Positions 56,301-64,000 of a stretch of 64,000 nt of DNA are shown here, piece after piece. Location: NCBI GenBank assembly GCA_028274465.1, contig CM051458.1, positions 77,148,085 to 77,212,084 on the forward strand. Direction: 5' to 3'. The translations under genes were made by a program, and so were the position numbers. Each line of letters opens with the position of its first letter. The stretch's first letter is position 1. The stretch comes from Plantago ovata. Lineage: Eukaryota; Streptophyta; Magnoliopsida; Lamiales; Plantaginaceae. The notes under the pieces are model-generated. The model worked only from the letters and a program-made list of their open reading frames with translations. It searched no databases and was not told the DNA's origin.

Positions 56301-59300
56301 GTAATGCTTTTGTTCTTTAACCATTATAGTCGTAGAGTCTATTGGAGCAACCTTTTTCCCTTGATTTGATCCGTCAATTTTATTTATTTATTTATTTTTT
56401 TGGGAAAAAAGAAAATTCTTCTATATCCAAAACGGTTTGACTACAAGGCTGGCTTTGTCCAAGCAACCTAACCATCTACATAACCACCAGTATCAGAACT
56501 AGTCCCTTCTTAATCTATGTATATGTTCACAATTTTTGGCTTCTAAGCACTTCTATGGACTATACAGTCTATGACTTCCTTCAATACCTTGTTCCCTTTA
56601 TGTGATCCCTCAATGTTCTTTACAAACTATTTAGCAGAGTTATGTTCCCCGGCATGATAGTTAGGCATAGAAATTCTGGTTCCGAGCTGTTTCTGATGCA
56701 AGTAGTTCCATATGATCACTCCGTAATGCTACACTGTCTTTATTTCATGTGTAAGTATGTTTTTAATCCGTTTCTATTACAAAGGGTAGCAAATGTGGTT
56801 TGAATTTGATCCTTCAGAATATCCAATTTGTTGGAGTTTGCTGAGATGTATTCTATTAAGTACTGTGCTTGCTCCTGTAACTTTCTATTGTTAAAACACC
56901 TTTAGCAGACGAAAGCTTTTACAATGTGATTAACTTTTAGATGATCTACCAATTGAATAATTCAAATATGAAGGCTCTAAATTGTTTGATTTTCCAACAC
57001 AATTCAGCGTATAAGAAATAAAAATCTTCTTGCTTTTTTTCTTTCTTTTGGGTGCTAAAGAAAAGCTACATTCTGAATCTTCTAGCACGCTTTATAATTT
57101 TGTTCTACATCTCTTACACATAGCTGGTTTTAACGACTTTTACATATCTCTTACTCATGAAACCTCACATATTTGATACATTTCATGTAAGCTCAACTCT
57201 CTGTTCTATATCCATACGGGACCATCTTTATTTAGTTTATGCAAAAGAAAGTAGTATTTCACAATCCAACAAATCTAAATATAGTTCAGTAATTGAACCA
57301 TGGCTAAGATCTTGTTCAATAGTATGTGTCTCCATATCAAGTATCTAACCTTTCTACTTGACTGAGATGTTGTGGGAGGCTGTAATTTTGTTATCATATT
57401 ACAAAAGCAAGGGAGAAGTAGGGGAGATGCATGCATGATGGAGATAGTGTACAATACATCCATTTAGCCATGGACCGTTTTAGTTTTCACCATTGCGATT
57501 GCTAACGTAGCCATCCCGACCTATTCTAGGGCAGATATATTTGTGTTTATTTTCTTTTCTCTTTTATGCTTCTACCGCAGTCTATGTATTGACATCTCTG
57601 TTTTCACTCTAATGTGCATGGTTTGTAAAGTTTTAGAATGCAAATTGTCTAAATTCTTGAACAATTAAATGTTGACATCTACTTCTTTTGTGCAAGGAAA
57701 ATGCTTGGTGCCATGTTTTGTTTACTTTCATTCTTTCACCATTCTTGATTTTCTAATGTGTTGTCTCCCATTGTCTTAACAGTCATACAAGACCTGGTTC
57801 ATTGAAAATATGCATTTACGAAGGAGTTAAATATACGTCCTTCTCCAATGAACCTGTAATTGATATTGACGAGCTTCTAAGTGCTGATATTGTCTTAACT
57901 ACCTATGATGTGCTTAAAGAAGACCTACCGCATGATTCTGAAAGACATGAACGGGATCGCCGCTTTTTGAGATACGGGAAGAGGTAAATTTGCGTGCAAT
58001 ACAAAGTTGCTTTCTATTTTGCTTTGCGACTTGATTTGAATGATTCAAGAAAATAACTTCATCTTGAGTTCGAGGAACTTGTCTGGAAATGATTTTGAAC
58101 TGACATCAAGTTGTTGAGATTTCAAGAAAATAAATTTCATCTTGGGTAAAGGAACTGTGGTGACTTTACTTCAGTAACAGAATAAGCTCTTACTGTGCAG
58201 ATACCAAGTTGTCCCAACTCTTCTAACCAGAGTGTTTTGGTGGAGAATATGCTTGGATGAAGCTCAAATGGTGGAGGGTAATACTGCTGCAGCTGTAGAA
58301 TTGGCCCTGCGCCTGCATGCAAAGTATCGTTGGTGTGTAACAGGGACTCCCATACAACGGAAACTTGATGATCTATACGGACTGTTGAGATTTCTTCAAG
58401 CAAGTCCTTTTGATGTCCCTAGGTGGTGGAGTGATGTTATTTCAAAACCATGTGAGGTACTGATAGTTTACTACTTTTTGAAATGCGAACGTTATGAATA
58501 TTGGGGTCAAGTTTACTCTATTTATTTATAAACTTTTCCTTGGTAGCTATCCAGTTAAATATTGGTCAGAAGTATAGTGCTCTTTTATACCGGTCAGGCA
58601 TATATCATCACATTTAGATTTACTACCTTGCATATTACAGTACATGGATTTTCTTTCTGGAGCCCTTATTTCGATGAGTAAAAAAATAGTTATTTAGTAG
58701 TTACACTGTTCAGACGATTTAGAAGGTTTTATCTGATGTTATTATCATGTTATGTATGTGCTTGTTTAAGCCTTCAGTTACGTGCACATAGTTGTGGGTT
58801 TAACTCTAGGATGGTGCTCATTTATTCCCTGCCAATATTTTGAATTGCAAATTGTTGCTTATTATCTTTTAACTTATCCTTGCAGATGGGGGATGCAGGT
58901 GCCATGAATTTTATCCAAAAATACTTTAAACAAATTATGTGGCGTTCGTCGAAGGTGCATGTGTGGGATGAGTTACAACTTCCTGATCAGGAAGAATGTG
59001 TCTCTTGGCTTTCTTTGTCAGCAATTGAGGAGCACTTCTATCAGAGGCAACATGAAACTTGCGTGTATGATGCCCGAGAAGTTGTAGAAAGCTTCAAGGA
59101 TGATGTTGGAAACAGTAATACTGCAGGTGGGCTATAATTCTTCTACTTAATCAGTTCATCCACATGATTAACTTATAAAATTGTGAACTAAATTAGATAT
59201 TTCATACTGTACTTTGCTTTCTTTTCAAAGCCATGGGTCTGATAATAAATTTATTAGGTTTGAAATCATCTAACGCTTCTTCCGAACGCTATATCACCAA

Positions 59301-62300
59301 TATGGAGGCTACTAAGCTCTTTAACTCACTCCTAAAGCTTCGTCAAGCCTGCTGCCACCCTCAAGTAGGAAGTAGTGGTTTGCGTTCACTGCAAAGCACT
59401 CCCATGACCATGGAGGAGGTTTTGTCGGTAGGTTGAATATTCGTTGAATAATTTACCAATTTGGTCCACTGCCACAATCATTTTCATTGTCTCTTTTCTT
59501 TTTGGTGTGTGGGCCAGGTTCTTGTTGGTAAAACGAAGATAGAAGGTGAGGATGCGCTCCGAAAATTGGTTGTTGCATTGAATGGACTTGCTGGAATAGC
59601 CATCATCAAGGAAGATTTTTCTGGAGCTGTGTCGTTGTATAAAGAGGCACTTTCTTTGGCTAAAGATCACTCGGAAGATTTTCGTTTGGATCCTCTCTTA
59701 AACATCCACGTTCTTTATAATCTTGCTGAAGTATTGCCTCTCACGCCTGGCAACATGGTGCAAAATTCTGCTCCAGCAAGTTCCCGAAACATACTGTCTG
59801 GTACTCATGAGGTTGAGAAAACTGATAATGCACTGACAGGAGATAAAATGGGTAGGAAGGATCCTGATTCAACCAACTCAATCCCGCTTCCATCATGCAT
59901 GTTGAGAAATGATGAAAAAAATTGTGATAGTCATTTGCTTATGTTCGCCGCACATGTTCAGTCCTTGAGAGCATCATGTGAAGATCTTAAGCAGAAGTTC
60001 TTATCTGTATCAACTTCCAGATTATTTGTGGCTCAACAAGATTTCAGGAAAACTTATGGACAGGTTTGCTGTTCTCAAATGTCTTAAAGCTTCAATCTAA
60101 TTCTGTATTCTTGAATTTCTCTTTCAATATTTAACTTTATTCACATTACCTTTCGAGTACACTAGATGGCTTATAAGGGACAACCAGCTCAACAAAAGAA
60201 GTAAACTGAAATCTGGCTTACTATAGACCTTTGTGGCAGCGTATATAATTTTGTATGTGAATTGCAATCCGAAAAATAATATAGGGAACAGACTAGCAAA
60301 GGCAATTTAAGATGTACTCCCTCTGTCCTTATTGTAATGTCCCATTTCGGTATTCCGTACCCATCTTTTACCTCGAATTACTTCTTAAGTTATGAAATAT
60401 TATATCATGAATACCATGAGATGTAATTTCATGCTATAAATTTATTAAATGTTTTACCGGTTCAACTTAGGAGTACAAACCGAAACGAACATTTTGATAT
60501 GGGCAGAGCGAGTATTATGTACTTCTTTAAAACAAATCTATACTTCTTTAATATAGCTAATATAAAGGCATTTAGTTTTTACCCGGTTGTGCAATTCTGT
60601 CATCTCTTGGAGTGGTTTCTTAACTGATATGTCTCTCTCTGTTTTTCGTGAAGGTCTGTGATGCTCTTAGAAAGAGGACAGACAATGATGCGTCTTGGTG
60701 GTTGGAAGCCCTCGACAACATTGACCAAGATAAAGATTCATCTCGTGAGCTGATTGACAAAATCGGAGAGGCGATCTCAGGCAGTTTGAATAAGAAATCA
60801 AAACCTTCTGCCAGGTTAGGGATGCTTAATCTGGAGGTTTTTTTTTTTTTTTTTCCTTCAAAAATCTTGAGATTGGGAATATTATAGCCATAAAAAAGAT
60901 TAATCGGGTCTATAAGAAACCATGAGTACAATGAATAGCATAGCCATAAAAAGGATTTGGGGGTAATAAATCACATGAGTTGAAAGAATAGTTTACAACG
61001 GAATATACCCAACACCATGTCAAAATCCAAAAAGACTGCCAAACAAATGTTAAACAAGGTGGGGCTATAGTCTATGTGCTACAAATTTGAAGTCTTTCTC
61101 TAAGCATCACACATTAGACCAGGGATCTTGATGCATAATACACCCGCCTATAAGTGAAATATAAGTACAGGTAAATGACCTGCTATACATGGATATAGGC
61201 AAAGAGGAGCCCAAGTCTGGTGTTAGGGCTTTAGGACAAAAAAATGTAGTTACTGCTAATCAGAAATGATGATTGCCATCCAAGACAGATTCAATTGCCA
61301 AAACAGGATTACTTTCTTGAATAACCAAAACAGATTCAATTCTTTTGTTTGTAATTCCTTGCTTGAGAAAAGGGCATTCCAAGAAGGCAGATCCAACAAT
61401 GCCAGAATTACATTCATACAAAGGAGCTAAGCAAAAACCATAATGAAGTCAAATATTTTCACTATACATCATTTCCACAAAAACATTAATTAAATCCATC
61501 TAAGAACACAGTGGAAGGAAGCTGGGATGGTGAAGGAGAGGTGCAGGGTTCGATCCTTAGCGGAGACATAAGGTGGTTTAGGTTTGGAGATATAAGGTGG
61601 TATAGGATGTTGTATAACAGTAGTGTAGGAGTAGTAGTAATATTTGCCGTTTCAAAAAAGAAATCTATCTAAGAACACACCTATTAAGAAAACCATTTAG
61701 TGAATTCCAAGTCTGGATATAATTAGAAAGAGATTAACTTCCATTGTGTGTCTCCCAATTAGTTTCGTATAATCCCTTTAGTGAGATGTGTTAAAACCGC
61801 ATAGCATGGGGCCAATGTCCCCCCTGTTTTTAAAAGTACTCTTGTAAAAAAGCTGGCATATGCTTTGTCATTTAGGTAGATGGTTATATGAGTAGCGTAT
61901 ATGTTGAAGTTCGAATGGTATAAAATGACCTGAACTTTGGGTTGTTTGTGAATTAATCATGACATATTCTCAGTAGCACAGTTGAATCCTGAATTTGTTG
62001 ACCACCAAATTAATACTTTCGATGTGTTTGTGAGCAGTTTCCGCAGCCCAATAGCTCTAAAGTATTATATTCAAACTGGTTTGGATGCTCTAGAAGGGTC
62101 AAGAGATGCTTTGCTTGATAGACTTCTGGAAGTTGATCAAACAATGGACAATCCTAGTGAGGAGGATATTATACGTGTCAGATACTGCAACAAGTGCAAC
62201 TCTAACTGCGACGGTCCTGTATGCACCCATTGTGAGTTGGATGAAATATTTAAGGTTTGTAGCTATACTTTGATTTGTTTTCTTCCCACGTTGTTAGCAT

Positions 62301-62591
62301 CTGTGTAATATGATCTCCGTTGAGAGCAGGCTTATGAAGCTAGGCTTTTCCGCCTTAGAAAAGGCAATGATGGAGAAGTCATTACATCTGCGGAGGAGGC
62401 CGTTAATCTACAAAAGAAGACATCCGATCGTAATCAGTTCTATCGGCATTTGTCAAGAACAGACAAAAGTTCAGCTACATCCGCTGCTTCTGATGAGGAT
62501 ACAGGAAAGAGAAATATGGTGGACAAAGTGACGGTGCGTCATTGTATTTATTGCTTTTACCTATCTTGCTTATGCCGTCTTCCGCCTATAA

Positions 62592-62661
<70 letters not shown>

Positions 62662-62670
62662 CATATATAT

Positions 62671-62719
<49 letters not shown>

Positions 62720-62724
62720 TATAC

Positions 62725-62784
<60 letters not shown>

Positions 62785-62785
62785 G

Positions 62786-62826
<41 letters not shown>

Positions 62827-64000
62827 CTGCATTTCTGCTTTTGATTAATTTTGTTTATTTTATTTATTTATAAATTTTTCTATTTAGTTTGATTTTCGAA
62901 AACAATTAGCAATAAACTAGGTAATAGTAATTGGGGTATGGCTATATGGAGTGAATTGACTATTGTTTCATTTGTTAATTCTTTTTGATTATTTAATTAA
63001 TCAGTTCTCACTAGGGAAATTTCTTTAGAACGGACTCCTAGATCACAGTTTGCATCTATCTAACTTTAGAGTCACGGGTGACTTTTTCAAATGGTTAAAC
63101 GCACAATGCATGTTCGTACACAATCGAAAGCACAGAAACATATAATCTGAATTCCGGAACCAATGAAATAGATCTTGTGGTTATGTATGAATGTGGTATG
63201 GTTAACAGCTATGTGCTCCTTCCTGTGAACGTCCAGAATTATCATAGGGCCCCCATATTAGTTATTTACTTTCATGATACCTCATATATGAGCATGTTCA
63301 TATCTTTTGCCATGCCTAAGGGGACATATTTGAAAATCTCCCACCTTTCCTACCTCTCACCATTTTCACCATTTAAAAGGGGGGGGGGGGGAGCTTAAAC
63401 TGAACTATCATGCATTAAATCGAGATTGCTACCGCCAGTGCTATTGTAAACATTGCAGAAATCGGTGCCTTGGTTATGAACTCGTAAAATGCGATACTTA
63501 CCACAGATTGTTCTTTCAGGTTTCAAAGTCTCCGTCTGATTTGGAGATTGTGTTGACAATAATCAGAAACAACTCTAGGGGATTCCTGGGAAGAGAGAGA
63601 CTATCAGTGGCTAGACAACAGCTTGATCTTCTTGAGGTATGGGAAACCTATTTCCGTCGTCTACTACGGTGGATTATTAAGGCTCTGTTTGATTCAACTG
63701 AAAAAATTTGAACTGAACTGAGCAAATATTCAATTGAACTTATCTTAAACCGAAGAGACTATTTTTTTAAGTTGAATCAAACGGAGCCTAACTTGTCTCT
63801 ACAACTAAAACTTTTTTCGTTTCTCAACACCATTATGTAGGTGAACTAAACCTATGTTGACCAACCATAAGGATGGCTGCACCCTTTTTTGGTTTGGTCA
63901 CCTGTACCTTTTTGTTAATCTGCTTATTAATTGATTCCTATATGCAGGGAATGCGCAAGGAGTATCCATTAGCAAGGGCTTTGGCACTTGCTCAGGCACA
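53311..64000 (+). CDS. SHPRH: SHPRH-type SNF2 ATPase / E3 ligase with inserted PHD finger (5' three quarters)
   Basis: There are fourteen exons, all with GT-AG borders and matching phases: 53311-54122, 54213-54419, 55491-55552, 55799-56300, 57783-57983, 58201-58456, 58886-59126, 59231-59427, 59518-60063, 60654-60814, 62038-62254, 62330-62533, 63520-63636 and 63948 to the edge. That is 1,258 codons, uninterrupted. Start is [11 protein letters not shown]; an ATG two codons earlier is possible. The SNF2 core begins at about residue 288 ([15 protein letters not shown]), with Walker A DEMGLGKT (361-368). A PHD-type zinc finger (about 412-494, VECVCGAV...[11 protein letters not shown]...CQTC) is inserted, and DEAQ (614-617) and VTGTPIQ follow. 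A second Cys-rich stretch is [17 protein letters not shown]. The layout matches plant SHPRH homologues (Arabidopsis At2g40770). The expected RING and C-terminal helicase domain lie beyond the edge. The human orthologue polyubiquitinates PCNA at stalled forks; the plant role is inferred. Confidence 0.92.
55693..55716 (+). other. G-quadruplex-type motif in intron 3 of the SHPRH gene
   Basis: Four or more runs of at least three G separated by single A (GGGAGGGGGGG, then AGGGAGGGAGG) lie on the transcribed-sense strand about 80 bp before exon 4. This is the consensus for a very stable intramolecular quadruplex. Function unknown. Confidence 0.6.
60315..60514. mobile_element. Stowaway-like MITE in intron 9 of the SHPRH gene
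   Basis: It begins TACTCCCTCTGTCC and ends GGGCAGAGCGAGTA. These are inverted ends with the CTCCCTC-type terminus of Stowaway/Tc1-mariner MITEs and a TA at each edge. About 200 bp with no coding content. Confidence 0.8.
61511..61660 (+). mobile_element. tRNA-derived SINE, copy 2, in intron 10 of the SHPRH gene
   Basis: It has an internal B-box GGTTCGATCC (about 61548-61557) and a 3' end AGTAATATTTGCCGTTTC followed by an A-rich tail. It is flanked by a 19-bp direct duplication (61492-61510 and 61661-61679) with one mismatch, sharing ATCTAAGAACACA. The shared 3' end groups it with the copy at 11325. The long duplication is typical of LINE-driven insertion. Confidence 0.85.
62592..62823. repeat. 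(TG)n(TA)n microsatellite in intron 12 of the SHPRH gene
   Basis: A short TG run is followed by about 215 bp of almost pure TA with occasional TACATACA interruptions. Tyr/Ile repeat frames across it are not genes. It is likely to be highly variable in length. Confidence 0.95.
63681..63788. mobile_element. Tourist-like MITE (PIF/Harbinger) in intron 13 of the SHPRH gene
   Basis: It is 108 bp long with inverted ends GGCTCTGTTTGATTCAACT and AGTTGAATCAAACGGAGCC, and the canonical TAA duplication (63678-63680 and 63789-63791). The termini share the GTTTG core of Harbinger elements but are not close to those of elements A and B, so it is a different family. Confidence 0.88.

Noticed and set aside
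62450..62873. Tyr/Ile-repeat proteins on both strands
   Set aside because: They are translations of the TA microsatellite in an intron.

Overview
This is nuclear DNA from a flowering plant, most likely a eudicot. It is AT-rich and has spliced genes with GT-AG introns and TATA promoters. Its mobile elements are plant-type: PIF/Harbinger, Mutator-like, Ty1-copia, a Cassandra-type solo LTR carrying 5S-like sequence, tRNA-derived SINEs and Stowaway/Tourist MITEs. The species cannot be named from the sequence alone.

Two conserved host genes frame the window. On the minus strand at 7021-9306 is an intronless CLAVATA2 (CLV2) orthologue, a leucine-rich-repeat receptor-like protein without a kinase. 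On the plus strand from 53311 to beyond the window end are the first 14 coding exons (about 1,258 codons) of a SHPRH-type SNF2 ATPase with an inserted PHD finger.

Most of the rest is mobile DNA. Its core is a very large PIF/Harbinger-type transposon, element B (12461-45634, about 33.2 kb). It has near-identical terminal inverted repeats, an ATA target duplication, a DDE transposase gene (one frameshift) and a Myb/SANT-like ORF1 (one stop). It also carries an unusual cargo: at least seven small spliced genes of two SANT-like families plus two B3-domain genes. At least three cargo genes are uninterrupted (21572-22176, 34981-35551 and 36709-37339). Several have their own TATA box 50-200 bp upstream of the start codon. 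A second, shorter relative, element A, enters from the left edge and ends at 6710. It shares the right terminus, ORF1 and one cargo gene with B, but carries a different extra gene with a PB1/MuDR-N-like domain. CLV2 lies between the two copies.

Element B is itself a nest. A Mutator-like element (22939-34379, perfect 9-bp duplication) sits in a cargo-gene intron. Inside it are a Ty1-copia element (23238-33315) with almost identical 1.94-kb LTRs but a dead coding region, and a Cassandra-type solo LTR (33971-34251). Right of B is an older short-LTR copia element (46154-51521).

The likely novel system is the cargo-bearing giant Harbinger. It has dense inward-facing GATAA motifs at all three visible termini and an expanded set of small putative DNA-binding proteins (SANT-like and B3), a combination I do not recognise as a described element. 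Splice sites and duplications were read by eye, no database search was possible, and family names for the small cargo proteins are inferences from motif pattern.
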